The notes: generated by a model from the sequence alone, not told the origin. A stretch of DNA of 64,000 nt from Microvenator marinus (GCF_007993755.1 NZ_CP042467.1:5480001-5544000), one strand, 5' to 3'. Shown: positions 18,907-28,094, numbered from the stretch's first letter. Translations and numbers: made by a program.

Positions 18907-19752
18907 TTAATGTTTGAAGCCAACAACTTTGGGGTCCGGAACTCCCATTGAGAAAACTCCCAGTCGGGTCAGCTCTACCTTGCCCAGAAAAGATGCGAAC
19001 TGGAACTTACTCTCCGGGAGGGCCTCGCCCTTCCAGGAATACGCAACAGCCCACAGGTTTTCAGTTGTTTCGGTCAAATCCTTGGAAGGGGTGAGAAGGG
19101 CTTCCTCTTGAAGCAATCTCCAATCCGCTGCCGATCCCGTCCAATAATAGCGGGCCTGACTTACCTGCTCCTTGAGCGACAGATGTTCTCCCGCGAAATC
19201 CTCGGCATTCTCAGTGTGTCGTGCAAAAACGACAAATTGTTCTGACGTACCTGACTCTGCTTTGGGAGTTGAACGCACAGGTTGAGGATTAGGCTCTTTG
19301 TCCGGCTTGTTCTCCTGCAAATTCACGGTGGGCTCTTTCCTGCTACGACTCCACACAACTAAGAGACCACCCGCGACAAGCGCAACCACGACGGCGACTC
19401 CGACCCATCTTAAGTCCAATTCCATGTCCATTGAATCTCCCCTGGAATCGTCCCTCACCGCATGTGAGAGATGATCTCGTTTACGTTGACGTGGCAAGCG
19501 TCCACCTCCATTCTCATCCAGAAAGTCTTGATAAAAGTCTCGGTTTCGGCGCGCTTTCGAAGCCAAAGTCGGGTTCACCAATTCTAAGCATTTTGTCGCG
19601 AGTTGTTCGCCGCGATAGTGTTGAGAAGAGATTGCCTCTTCGTAGAGTTCTCGATTCTGTTTTCCAAAGAATTCGAAGGTTTCATCAGTCCACGCGCCAT
19701 AGTCGTACGGCGCCTTTAAGGCTCTGATGTTTTCCGCCACAAGATCCTTCAT
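18907..19752 (-). CDS. Single-pass membrane protein in dynamin operon
   Basis: 281 residues from the ATG at 19752, which overlaps the large dynamin stop as ATGA and has GGAG nine bases upstream. Residues 1-110 are a charged, helical cytoplasmic-looking region. One transmembrane helix follows at about 116-134 (WVGVAVVVALVAGGLL), then a charged linker and a C-terminal domain rich in Trp and Glu. No family recognised. With no signal peptide the N-terminal part should lie in the cytoplasm, where it could recruit the GTPases to the inner membrane. Its place between the two dynamin genes argues for one complex. Confidence 0.7.
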   Translation of the reverse strand: MKDLVAENIRALKAPYDYGAWTDETFEFFGKQNRELYEEAISSQHYRGEQLATKCLELVNPTLASKARRNRDFYQDFLDENGGGRLPRQRKRDHLSHAVRDDSRGDSMDMELDLRWVGVAVVVALVAGGLLVVWSRSRKEPTVNLQENKPDKEPNPQPVRSTPKAESGTSEQFVVFARHTENAEDFAGEHLSLKEQVSQARYYWTGSAADWRLLQEEALLTPSKDLTETTENLWAVAYSWKGEALPESKFQFASFLGKVELTRLGVFSMGVPDPKVVGFKH

Positions 19753-22100
19753 TTGAGCTTTCTCCAATCTTCGCCGTCTTGAACACGCTGACGCAGCTTA
19801 TCTATACCTTTCTCATGTGATTCCACGATCCGGACTTTTACTTGAACACCTTTCTTGAGTTCCTTCAATCGGTCTTGCAGCTGCCGCCGGTACTCATTCA
19901 CGCCAGCCTCCAGTGTCGACTCCAGTTCATGGTCAAACCCCTTGATGGATTCGACGAGCCACTCTCGGACGCTGTCCTCGAGATTTGATGTCTCAAACGA
20001 GCCTCCGAAGCTGGCCAGAATGGACTCATAACTGCCAAACTTCATTCCGCTAGCAGATTTCTCGATAGTTACCACCACACTCTTCGTGAAGAAGGGGATA
20101 TATTTCCAACGTTGTTGTTTGACTATGTTGACCTCTTTCAAGGTCTCGCTCCAGCGCTCGATGTCGGGCTCAAAATGGATTCTTTGGATCTGCAATTTTG
20201 GAATGCTGAATTGGCGGTGAAAGAGGTCGCCAAGGCCCTTGAATTGATGACCATTCGCCGCAAGGATTTCATTTGCGTTCTTTCCCAACTGTTCAGCGAT
20301 CTTTGTTTCTATTTCCTGCAGCAGATTTTCGAGTCGCTTACCCTGGATTTCTGACTCACGTACAAGTAGTCGATTGGCCGTATTCGTAAGCGCGCGGCTG
20401 AAAGCATTAAGGTCTTTCTTCGTTTGTTCAGCCTGGCTGTCTTCAATCTTTCCGCCGGTTTGGGAAATGGCGCCATACGGGCCAGCCATCAAGTTTCGCA
20501 AACTCTTCTGAAGCTCCTTTCCTCCGATACCATCGAGGAGTTCGTCGTGCCCACCTTCCTGAGTGCCGCTCTCCCAAGTGTAGGCCATCAAGCGGTCTAG
20601 CGGTTGTTTAACAATATCATGAAACACGGACCAGAGAGGCGCCGCATTCAATCCCAATCCGGAACTCAAAATTTCGCCAGCGTTTACGAGGTGAATTTGA
20701 AGATCTTCGTCCTCCGGCAGATCTCTCAATGGCCCGACTAGCCCTAACACTTCGGCTTGGCTTGCCATTAGTTGCTGGTTGATTTCTTCTAGTCTTTGCT
20801 GGGCGTCCTCTACCTCCTGCTCACGTAGCAATTTGAAAGTCGAAATCCGAGTATCGAGGAATCTGAGGACGTTTCGTGCTGGTTCGGACGCTTCCTGTAC
20901 TAGGTGTGGAAGGAGAAGCTCGGGGAGATTCTTGGCGATATGGTCTCGCAGCGTGGCCTCAAATCTATCCAATCGTGCCCCTTTGGAACCAATCTGAACG
21001 AATTCCTTCTTTTCTTGGGCGGAAAAACGGGATGCGCTTCGCGGCAATTCGTTCAAGAACTCTCTTGGGAAAAGGGCGTTATAGTGTTTGTCGAGGTTGC
21101 TGATAGCAGTTTCTTGGCTCTCTGCAGAGCTGTTCGGATTATCAGCCATGAGTGTCATGAGCGCAGGTTCGCTGGAGAAGCCGAGTGGCAATATTTTCTT
21201 GATTTCATCTGCATACTCCGGAAGTGCCTCCCGTAGTTTCGATTGGACAGCGTGTGTGACCCGGTGCGTGAAAACCTTCTCGCTTTCCTCGGGGTTTGGG
21301 TCGGTCAGGAATGCATCAATTCTATTAAGGATGAACATCATTCGAGCGGGAGAGCCGCCTAGCACCTTGACTTGGTCGACCACCTGATTGAGCAACGCTG
21401 CTTGTTTGTTGGCGTCAGTCTCATAGGAGTTGTACGCCACAATACACATTGCTCCCTTCGCTTCACGCTTAACGACGTCTCCGTTAAGGTTATCGTCCAC
21501 ATACTTCAACCCAGGGAGGTCAAGGATACGTATCTTGCAGCCCTTTGGAAGGCCAAAGGCATCTGCATTAAGCCCGAGCCTCGTGGGCCACTGAACCGTG
21601 CATGAAGGAGGTTCAATCTCTTCGCATTCGTGAGGGGCCAGACCATCGAGGGCATTGCGATACGCCTCCATGAGCTTCGCAAGTCGGTCCTGAATTTCTT
21701 CGGCCGAAAGATCGGTCCACTCCCCCGTCTCCCACTTGGCGTTTTTCGTATCCGTTACTTTCAGTCGTCGGATCTGGTCGTGTTCGATTGTTACGACTCC
21801 AGCGCTCATCTCTTGAACTGCCTTAGGCAGGAGTGCATCGCCAACAAGTACGTTTGCAATCGTACTTTTCCCGGAGCTCGTTGTGCCGGTGGTGGCCAAA
21901 ACCACGGTGGGTTGTTGCGCCTCCCGTTTCAGCCTGACTACTGAGTCCTTCAGCTTTTGAAGCTCTTGACGTACTTCGGGCAGGGAGGTTTCCAAAGCGG
22001 CTTCAATATCAGGGACGAATTCCTCGAAAGCTTCCGTGGCCCGGTCCCATTGGAGTGCCACGTTCATCAGCAAGGTCCCTACAGAGCTCTGGTTAGGCAT
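19749..22100 (-). CDS. Large dynamin-like GTPase
   Basis: 783 residues. After a helical N-terminus come G1 GTTSSGKST (72-80), the switch-like segment AVQEMSAG, G3 DLPG (194-197) and G4 NRID (259-262). The remaining 400 residues are predicted helical with several coiled-coil stretches, as expected for a bacterial dynamin-like protein with a stalk. Bacterial dynamins bind and remodel membranes, and some (DynA, LeoABC) act in phage tolerance or vesicle release. The ATG has GAGG upstream and overlaps the preceding gene by 8 bases. Confidence 0.85.
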   Translation of the reverse strand: MPNQSSVGTLLMNVALQWDRATEAFEEFVPDIEAALETSLPEVRQELQKLKDSVVRLKREAQQPTVVLATTGTTSSGKSTIANVLVGDALLPKAVQEMSAGVVTIEHDQIRRLKVTDTKNAKWETGEWTDLSAEEIQDRLAKLMEAYRNALDGLAPHECEEIEPPSCTVQWPTRLGLNADAFGLPKGCKIRILDLPGLKYVDDNLNGDVVKREAKGAMCIVAYNSYETDANKQAALLNQVVDQVKVLGGSPARMMFILNRIDAFLTDPNPEESEKVFTHRVTHAVQSKLREALPEYADEIKKILPLGFSSEPALMTLMADNPNSSAESQETAISNLDKHYNALFPREFLNELPRSASRFSAQEKKEFVQIGSKGARLDRFEATLRDHIAKNLPELLLPHLVQEASEPARNVLRFLDTRISTFKLLREQEVEDAQQRLEEINQQLMASQAEVLGLVGPLRDLPEDEDLQIHLVNAGEILSSGLGLNAAPLWSVFHDIVKQPLDRLMAYTWESGTQEGGHDELLDGIGGKELQKSLRNLMAGPYGAISQTGGKIEDSQAEQTKKDLNAFSRALTNTANRLLVRESEIQGKRLENLLQEIETKIAEQLGKNANEILAANGHQFKGLGDLFHRQFSIPKLQIQRIHFEPDIERWSETLKEVNIVKQQRWKYIPFFTKSVVVTIEKSASGMKFGSYESILASFGGSFETSNLEDSVREWLVESIKGFDHELESTLEAGVNEYRRQLQDRLKELKKGVQVKVRIVESHEKGIDKLRQRVQDGEDWRKLK

Positions 22101-23496
22101 AGCTGACCTCCGCTTCTATCCTGGAATTCCAGTCTTCCTTTGAGAGAAAGTCTAAGACCGTCTCGAATTTCTCTTGGTCGAGAGATTTGGTTCCAAAAAC
22201 CTGCTCGACAGCTTGCGCAGAAACCGTCATGCGGCCGATAGTGGTTCCGCTCAACTCGTTCCAGGCAGCTTGTGAGCGCAAGCTTGGAAACTTGTACTCG
22301 CTTTCAAGCGAATTGCTGCCACTAAGACTGAAGTCACTCAGCTTCTCGCGTAGAGAATTCATTCCATCATCCCAATGCAGCAACTGCTCGGCAATGAAAG
22401 GCTCCATGCGAGTGCTGCCATCGGCGTCCACAATCTCCACGTACGTCACGAGGTTTTCTGACAAGGAGCGCCGCAAGTAGACATAGTGTGCAATGAGCTC
22501 GGCATTACCAAACGTTACTTGAAGGAAAGGTCCGTCAGAAAGTGCACGGATCTCATCGGCAATCTGCGTGCGAAGCTCCATCAGGGTGCTGTGTTTAGCC
22601 TCTGGTGCTTCATTCAGAATTGTTCGGGCATCGATCTCCTGACGCAGTGCCATGACTTGCCCGATAAAATAGGGCAGTCGTTGAGGATTACCTTTTTCAA
22701 GAGTGTTGATTCGAGTAGCTAACCAAGCCTGAAGTTCTATCGACTCTCGAACGATTCCTCTCAAATCGCTCTCGACTGCCTCGTCTCCGATCGCAATACG
22801 GTTTGTTACCGCTTCATAGTAGGTGTAGACCTTCCTCAATTGAGTTTCGAGGTCCAGCGCCTCCTGCCGCACAGTTTGATTCGCGATTGCGTCCAGAATT
22901 CTCTCGACACCGATTTCCACTTGTTTCGACAACTCCTCAATTGCTCCTGCCAGTTGCCCCTGTTGCTCAATAATTACACCGAGAAGTGCGCTGTTGTAGT
23001 TGATCAAATCGCTGAGTTGTTGCGTTGAGGCGTAGACAAGATCTTCGATGCGGTCGAGACGATAGCCAGTTTCAATACCCTGAGCCAGAACCACGTTTTC
23101 TAGATTGGCGATGCTTGTCTTGATCTCGCCGAGTTCACGTTTCGTGTGCTTTTGCATTTGATGCACCTTCCAAAGGGTCGCAACACCAACCCCAAGACCA
23201 ATAAGCCCAACACCCAAACCCAAACTGCCGACCACCAGTCCCGCCTTAGCTACAGCCAAAGACTTGGTCGCCACACTAAGCGTTTTGAGTCCTACGGCAA
23301 GATTGGAAGCGCTGAGTAGTCCCTGAAGGGGCGCTGCTCCTCCCATTGCCATTTTTGTCCCTGCGGCAACCACATGTGGTAAGAACTTCCCACTAGCGAG
23401 ATGTCTCGTTCCCCATCCTCCGCCCTTTGCGAGTTCAACCACGTAATCAGCTGCAACGCCACCAAGCCAAAGTTTCGGTCCAACACCAGGTAACAT
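22093..23496 (-). CDS. Gly-rich hydrophobic and coiled-coil protein leading the dynamin operon
   Basis: 467 residues, no recognised family. Residues 85-109 are a Gly-zipper-like hydrophobic stretch (GLVVGSLGLGVGLIG) that could insert into or span a membrane, preceded by an Ala/Gly-rich amphipathic region. Residues 110-210 look like a coiled coil (EIKTSIANLENVVL and onward). The C-terminal half is charged and helical. The start has an excellent AAGGAGG site at 23501-23507. As first gene it may be the membrane-active effector or anchor that the two GTPases act on; the sequence shows only the hydrophobic and coiled-coil character. Confidence 0.7.
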   Translation of the reverse strand: MLPGVGPKLWLGGVAADYVVELAKGGGWGTRHLASGKFLPHVVAAGTKMAMGGAAPLQGLLSASNLAVGLKTLSVATKSLAVAKAGLVVGSLGLGVGLIGLGVGVATLWKVHQMQKHTKRELGEIKTSIANLENVVLAQGIETGYRLDRIEDLVYASTQQLSDLINYNSALLGVIIEQQGQLAGAIEELSKQVEIGVERILDAIANQTVRQEALDLETQLRKVYTYYEAVTNRIAIGDEAVESDLRGIVRESIELQAWLATRINTLEKGNPQRLPYFIGQVMALRQEIDARTILNEAPEAKHSTLMELRTQIADEIRALSDGPFLQVTFGNAELIAHYVYLRRSLSENLVTYVEIVDADGSTRMEPFIAEQLLHWDDGMNSLREKLSDFSLSGSNSLESEYKFPSLRSQAAWNELSGTTIGRMTVSAQAVEQVFGTKSLDQEKFETVLDFLSKEDWNSRIEAEVSYA

Positions 23497-23873
23497 TCTG
23501 CCTCCTTAACCTAAAGCGCTCCAAACTCCGAACCTTTGAGGGAAATGGGAGTGCTGACAAATAAGTAGAATCGTTGTCGACGAACGATCTCACCTGTGAG
23601 CATCATGTCAATCGTGAATTGACTCCAAAGAACAACTTTCTTATTCGACGGTACGTATCATGCCGTGTTTGGTGTTTCTCTCCCAAAAGATTGGGGGCCG
23701 AGAGCATCGGATTAGGCACCTGTGTTCTCGAACGTACGAAAGCGACAGTGCCTCCAATTGGCCAGACGTTGAGATCTACGTACTTGAATCGCTTTGCAGA
23801 TAGCGATGTGTTGGTTGACATGGTGTAGTCTTGCGCAAACACTGGCTGTAAATCTCTCATAATGCAGGGTGAT
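23497..23873 (+). promoter_or_regulatory. Divergent intergenic region between dynamin operon and second mcrBC
   Basis: 377 bases with no convincing gene. It must hold the promoters for the dynamin operon (leftward) and mcrB (rightward). Leftward, the strong AAGGAGG site is at 23501-23507. Rightward, TTGCGC at 23831 and ATAATG at 23860 are weak core-promoter candidates. No clear operator palindrome was seen. Confidence 0.4.
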
Positions 23874-25982
23874 ATGAGTAACGATGAGCCACGGGCGAAA
23901 CATTGGTTGGTAAACACTGTCTCGCAGAAGAAGGAATACCTAGACGAGTTCGTGGAAGAAGGAGTTTGGCGCCTTCTCGGACCGTCTGCTAGGAATCGTG
24001 AGTTGGTGAAGTCGATGAGGGCCGGAGACCGGATTGCTGCCAAGACTACCTTTGTGACGAAGGCGGGCGTGCCATTCGACAACAGGGGAAATCCGGTTTC
24101 AGTGATGCGTATCAAGGCAGTGGGAACCGTTGTGGAAAACTCAGGCGATGGCGAGTCGGTGAAGGTTGAGTGGGAGATCCAGGAGCCAGCCCGCGATTGG
24201 TACTTCTTCACTTACATTCATCACGTCGCTTTGCTCGAAAGGAGTACTGGTCTTACTCCCGACCTGATTCGTTTTGTCTTTGAAGGAGAAGAGCAGGATC
24301 TTGATAAATGCCTGAGTCATCCGTTCTGGCACGATCGCTACTTGGACAAATTCGCGTGGACCCAGTTCTTTGAGGATTTTGCCACAACGCTACTCAGCTA
24401 TCGCGAAGATCGCTCCGGCTTGCTTCAAAAGCTAGTTTCCGTGGATGGTACGACACCAAGATTTAGTCTGATTGATCGCTTCTCCGATGGGACTCAGGGG
24501 GTACTTAGGGATATATGCCCCTTTACCACGATGGGGGTGTTCAACCGCACGATGACTTGGGAGAATCGGTATCGCATTGGTAAGGCGCTCGCTGAAGTAC
24601 TCGAGGTTCCAGGCGCACCACCCAAGGGGTTTACGGGAGTGCCGTGCCTCAACAACCAGAACACGTATTTTTTCCCTTTTGCGCACGATCGTCCCGATGA
24701 CCACATCGACAAACTCTGGCACGTGTTTGAATGTGGACTTGCCTTCGCGGACTCCGAGGGAACACAAGGGCGTGAGGAGTTTATCCGGGCGTTTGACGAG
24801 GCCAAGAAGCTCAAGTTCGTGCATTGGAATCTGACTTTTGGCCTCTATTGGGCGCGTCCTTGGTTTTTTGTGGGGCTCGATTCGCCGAACCGTGAGTTTC
24901 TCTCGAAAGTCTTCCGCATTCCTCTCAAGAAGGTACCTTCCGGCAAGGAGTACGTTGAACTTCTCGAAAAGTTGAAAGGCTACTTTGTGATGGAGGGCTG
25001 CCCCGTGGATTCGTTCCCGGCACTCGCGATGGGCGGCGACTTTAAGCCATTTCCCCCGATTTCAACGCAGCCCGAAAGAGACAAGGTGGTGGTTATGGTC
25101 GAGTACGCAGCGCAGGACATTTTGGATGAGGGGTGTTTTCTTCCTCTGGAGCAAATTGAGAAATTGCTGAAAAGAGTGCGGAGCAAGAAGAACCTGATTC
25201 TCCAAGGTCCTCCGGGTACCGGTAAAACATGGCTCGCGCGCCGATTGGGCTACGCGCTGGTGGGTGAAAGGGAAGAGGCTAAGGTTAAGTCAGTGCAGTT
25301 TCATCCGAACCTCTCCTACGAGGACTTTGTGCGCGGTTACAGGCCGAGTGGGGAGGGAAAGCTGGTCACGGCTGACGGAATCTTCATCAACATGGTCAAC
25401 ACGGCGCTCGCAGACCCTGAAAGCAACTATGTCTTGGTTATCGAGGAGATTAACCGCGGAAACCCGGCTCAGATTTTCGGTGAGTTATTGACGCTGCTGG
25501 AGGACTCAAAACGTCATGAGTCGGAGGCGATCGAACTCACCTATGCTGACCAAAACGGGGAGCGACGAGTCTATGTGCCTGAAAATCTGTATGTCATTGG
25601 GACCATGAATCTGGCAGACCGCTCACTAGCCTTGGTGGACCTAGCCCTTCGTCGCCGCTTTGCGTTTGCCGACCTAAAACCTGAACTTGGGTCTCAATGG
25701 CGAGCCTGGGTCCAAGCCATGGGACTTTCGGAGCCAATTGTGGAAGAGATTGCCAGACGCATGTCGGACTTGAATCAGATGATTGAGGACGACACGCGTT
25801 TGGGTAAGCAGTTTAGAGTAGGGCACAGCTATGTCACGCCATCGGTGGAGCTCTCGCATGAGAGCTGGACGTGGTTTCAAGACGTCGTCGAACACGAGAT
25901 AGCGCCGCTACTTGAGGAATATTGGTTCGATAGCCCCAAGGACTTCAAAGTGGCGGTTGAGCGTCTTAAACAGCCTTTCTGA
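23874..25982 (+). CDS. mcrB: McrB-like AAA+ GTPase with N-terminal EVE-like domain
   Basis: 702 residues from the ATG at 23874, which has AGGG five bases upstream; the ATG at 23862 lacks such a site. Residues 1-120 (KHWLVNTVSQKKEYLDEF, then SMRAGDRIAAKTTF) resemble the EVE/PUA-like domains that read modified cytosine in McrB-type proteins. The AAA+ module has Walker A GPPGTGKT at about 444, Walker B VLVIEEINRGN at about 519 and GTMNLADRS at about 576. The domain differs from that of the first mcrB in this window, which suggests a different target. Its TGA shares a base with the ATG of mcrC. Confidence 0.88.
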   Translation: MSNDEPRAKHWLVNTVSQKKEYLDEFVEEGVWRLLGPSARNRELVKSMRAGDRIAAKTTFVTKAGVPFDNRGNPVSVMRIKAVGTVVENSGDGESVKVEWEIQEPARDWYFFTYIHHVALLERSTGLTPDLIRFVFEGEEQDLDKCLSHPFWHDRYLDKFAWTQFFEDFATTLLSYREDRSGLLQKLVSVDGTTPRFSLIDRFSDGTQGVLRDICPFTTMGVFNRTMTWENRYRIGKALAEVLEVPGAPPKGFTGVPCLNNQNTYFFPFAHDRPDDHIDKLWHVFECGLAFADSEGTQGREEFIRAFDEAKKLKFVHWNLTFGLYWARPWFFVGLDSPNREFLSKVFRIPLKKVPSGKEYVELLEKLKGYFVMEGCPVDSFPALAMGGDFKPFPPISTQPERDKVVVMVEYAAQDILDEGCFLPLEQIEKLLKRVRSKKNLILQGPPGTGKTWLARRLGYALVGEREEAKVKSVQFHPNLSYEDFVRGYRPSGEGKLVTADGIFINMVNTALADPESNYVLVIEEINRGNPAQIFGELLTLLEDSKRHESEAIELTYADQNGERRVYVPENLYVIGTMNLADRSLALVDLALRRRFAFADLKPELGSQWRAWVQAMGLSEPIVEEIARRMSDLNQMIEDDTRLGKQFRVGHSYVTPSVELSHESWTWFQDVVEHEIAPLLEEYWFDSPKDFKVAVERLKQPF

Positions 25983-27094
25983 TGGAGCTTGCTCACGATA
26001 ACGCTTTTGTGGGTCGCATTCCGGTGCGTAACCTCTGGTTGCTCATGCTCTACGCGTCCGACTTGTTCGGGCTGCAGCGGGAGTTGGGCGAGGTGAGCTT
26101 TGAGGAGGAGCCGGACGAGCTGCCGGATTTGGTGGCGCGGATTCTGGTGGACATCGTCGACCGCCGCATTCGCCGCCAACTCAATCGCGGCTATCAGACT
26201 CGTCGCGAAAACCTCACGCGTGTGCGTGGACGTATCGATATGCTCAAAACCGAGCGCCACTCGCTCCTGCAGCGTGGCCTTGTGGCGTGTGAGTTCGAGG
26301 AGATGACCATCGACACGCCGCGCAATCGTTTTGTGCTCCACGCGCTGCAGACGATTGGTGTGCTGGTGAAGAATCAGGACCTCGCGCATGAATGCCGTGT
26401 GCTCGCTAATAGCCTGAAGTTGATGGGAGTGTCGGGCATCGCTCCTACGCGAAAAGTAATCGACGGTGAGCGCTTTGGGAGGCACGATGCGGCGGATAGG
26501 TTGATGGTTGCGGCAGCCAAGTTGGCAGTGGATTTGGCGATGCCCACCGAGTCCCTAGGGAGCCACCAGATGGTGCTGCCGGACCGAGAGGGGCATTGGG
26601 TCAGGAAACTCTTTGAAAAGGCAGTGGGTGGCTTCTACGCGGTTGTGCTGCCTTCTGAGTGGAGGGTGAAGCCGGGCCGGAAGCTAAGTTGGCAGGTGGA
26701 GGACCCGAGCCCCGGCATTCTGAGCGTTTTGCCCAACATGGTGACGGATATCGTCCTGGACCATACGCCGAGCGGGCAAAGGCTCGTCATCGACACCAAA
26801 TTCAACGATATCTTCACCAACGGACGTTTCGGCAACACGTCTTTGAGGAGTAAGTACATCTACCAGATGTACGGGTATCTGATGTCACAGACGGGGCGAG
26901 GCAAACCTAAGTGGGATAGCGCAAATGGACTTTTGTTGCACCCGGCGGTGGGTGCCATGGTGGATGAGTGGGTCACCATTCAGGGACACACGATTCGCTT
27001 CGCCACCGTGGATCTGACCGCTTCGGCGGCAGTAGTCCGCACGCAACTGCTCCGCGTCATCGAACCCGCGGGCTCAGCGCTCTTGCTCTGGTAG
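25982..27094 (+). CDS. mcrC: McrC-like nuclease subunit (second system)
   Basis: 370 residues. The N-terminal NAFVGRIPVRNLWLLMLYAS is characteristic of the shorter McrC class. The nuclease core is visible as MVTDIVLDH, then LVIDTKFN, followed by YIYQMYGYL. The start overlaps the mcrB stop. The 3' part of this gene is duplicated twice downstream (28095-28738 and 30389-30748), both copies broken; this one is intact, so it should be the working subunit. GC content is visibly higher than in the first mcrC. Confidence 0.88.
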   Translation: MELAHDNAFVGRIPVRNLWLLMLYASDLFGLQRELGEVSFEEEPDELPDLVARILVDIVDRRIRRQLNRGYQTRRENLTRVRGRIDMLKTERHSLLQRGLVACEFEEMTIDTPRNRFVLHALQTIGVLVKNQDLAHECRVLANSLKLMGVSGIAPTRKVIDGERFGRHDAADRLMVAAAKLAVDLAMPTESLGSHQMVLPDREGHWVRKLFEKAVGGFYAVVLPSEWRVKPGRKLSWQVEDPSPGILSVLPNMVTDIVLDHTPSGQRLVIDTKFNDIFTNGRFGNTSLRSKYIYQMYGYLMSQTGRGKPKWDSANGLLLHPAVGAMVDEWVTIQGHTIRFATVDLTASAAVVRTQLLRVIEPAGSALLLW

Positions 27095-27238
27095 CGTTTG
27101 GTCTTTCAAACTTGGACTTTGTCACTCAAAAGTTCAATGATATTCTGGGACCAAGTGGATTGGGAGAACCCGGTGGTCGTCTTTGCTTCGGTGAGTTCAT
27201 CGGGGCTTTTCGCGTTCTTGGGACACTCAATTTCGAAC
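27090..27238 (+). repeat. Direct repeat A, copy 1 (downstream of intact mcrC)
   Basis: About 149 bases following the mcrC stop that recur almost unchanged at 28734-28882 behind the broken mcrC copy. No convincing reading frame runs through it. It marks the right edge of the duplicated mcrC block. Confidence 0.85.
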
Positions 27239-27239
27239 G

Positions 27240-27438
27240 GTGGAGATATGCAAAAGTCAGAAGCAGAGAGCGTGACTACATGACAAACTCGACCCTTCGT
27301 GAGCGGTTTGGCATAGATGTGAAGAACAGTTCGATGGTGTCCAGAATCATCAAGGATTCCTTGGATGTCGGACTGATTCGCTGCCATGATGACGAAGTCG
27401 GAAGCCGCGCTCGGAAGTATCTTCCTAGCTGGGCGTGA
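27240..27438 (+). pseudogene. C-terminal winged-helix fragment of an AlbA_2-type ATP-binding regulator
   Basis: An open frame ending at 27438 carries NSTLRERFGI, SSMVSRIIKDSLD and a terminal SRARKYLPSWA. This is the usual C-terminal winged helix of AlbA_2 (Schlafen-like, divergent AAA_4) proteins found near restriction and abortive infection genes. The N-terminal 400 or so residues expected of such a protein are missing, replaced by repeat A, so it is a remnant joined to the mcrC block. Confidence 0.55.
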
Positions 27439-27448
27439 CTTTCGTCCA

Positions 27449-27558
27449 TTGGTTGACTGTTGTTTGACTGGAGGTAGCCAAACATGAGTCCGCGCTTTCA
27501 TAAGTATAGATTTTGCAAATACTTATGAGATTCTCGTTGTTTGACCGTTGTTTGACTG
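27449..27558. repeat. 22-bp direct repeats flanking a 10-bp-arm palindrome
   Basis: Near-identical 22-mers at 27449-27470 and 27537-27558 (20 of 22 bases equal, both ending GTTGTTTGACTG) flank an inverted repeat with arms TCATAAGTAT (27498-27507) and ATACTTATGA (27519-27528) and an 11-base spacer. No gene lies here. It could be an operator, a recombination site or the scar of a mobile element. Confidence 0.7.
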
Positions 27559-27606
27559 AGAAAGGCAAAACTGCCGTTAGACTGCACGAAGACAACCTCA
27601 GCTGTC

Positions 27607-28053
27607 TCAGTAGTCCTGTTCTAACTCTTGCGCCTGGTCCGCGAGTTCTTGGAGAGCGGCGCGACTTCGTTCACGGCTCTTCTTTCGATACGCCATGAGA
27701 TCACTCATTTTGATTCGACGATGGGTTCCAACCTTGTGATAGGGAATTGCACCAGCCTCCAGTTGTTGAACCACGTGGGGACGCGAAACATTCAGGACGT
27801 CAGCGGCCTCTTGTGTGGTGAGTTCGGCGTGATGCGGCACCACCGTCACGGCATTGCCATTCGCGAGTTCGGCGAGGACATCGGTCAGAACTTCAAACGC
27901 TGCGAACGGAATCGATACCTCAAGGTCTCCAATTTTCAAGGAAACCTTTGCTGCGCTCCTCCTTTGGTCTTCAGAGTCACCCGTGATTAACCGGAGCGCT
28001 GCTTTTGCCTCTTGTGCTTCATCCAGGGTCGGTATTTCTATTGCGGAGCTCAT
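27607..28053 (-). CDS. Excisionase-type HTH antitoxin, orphan copy 1
   Basis: 148 residues. The C-terminal half is an HTH_17/MerR-like DNA-binding region (LTTQEAADVLNVSRPHVV, then GTHRRIKMSDLMAY), preceded by a small domain (LEVSIPFAAFEVL). Proteins of this layout are antitoxins that usually precede a PIN-domain toxin gene with which they overlap. Here the 500 bases downstream hold no toxin, only repeats and a winged-helix fragment on the other strand. A near-identical copy lies at 29908-30354. It may still regulate nearby promoters or neutralise a toxin encoded elsewhere. Confidence 0.75.
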   Translation of the reverse strand: MSSAIEIPTLDEAQEAKAALRLITGDSEDQRRSAAKVSLKIGDLEVSIPFAAFEVLTDVLAELANGNAVTVVPHHAELTTQEAADVLNVSRPHVVQQLEAGAIPYHKVGTHRRIKMSDLMAYRKKSRERSRAALQELADQAQELEQDY

Positions 28054-28094
28054 ATGACTCCCCTCTTCTTGTCGAGTGTTAGAGGAGACAGGAA

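Noticed and set aside
23603-24211. Minus-strand frame of 202 codons over the mcrB start
   Set aside because: Covers the EVE-like domain of the second McrB on the opposite strand and shows no recognisable motif.
27098-27283. Small gene of 61 codons repeated at 28742
   Set aside because: The frame is open in both copies of repeat A, but it has no ribosome site and diverges fully after the repeat ends, so it reflects the DNA repeat and not a protein.
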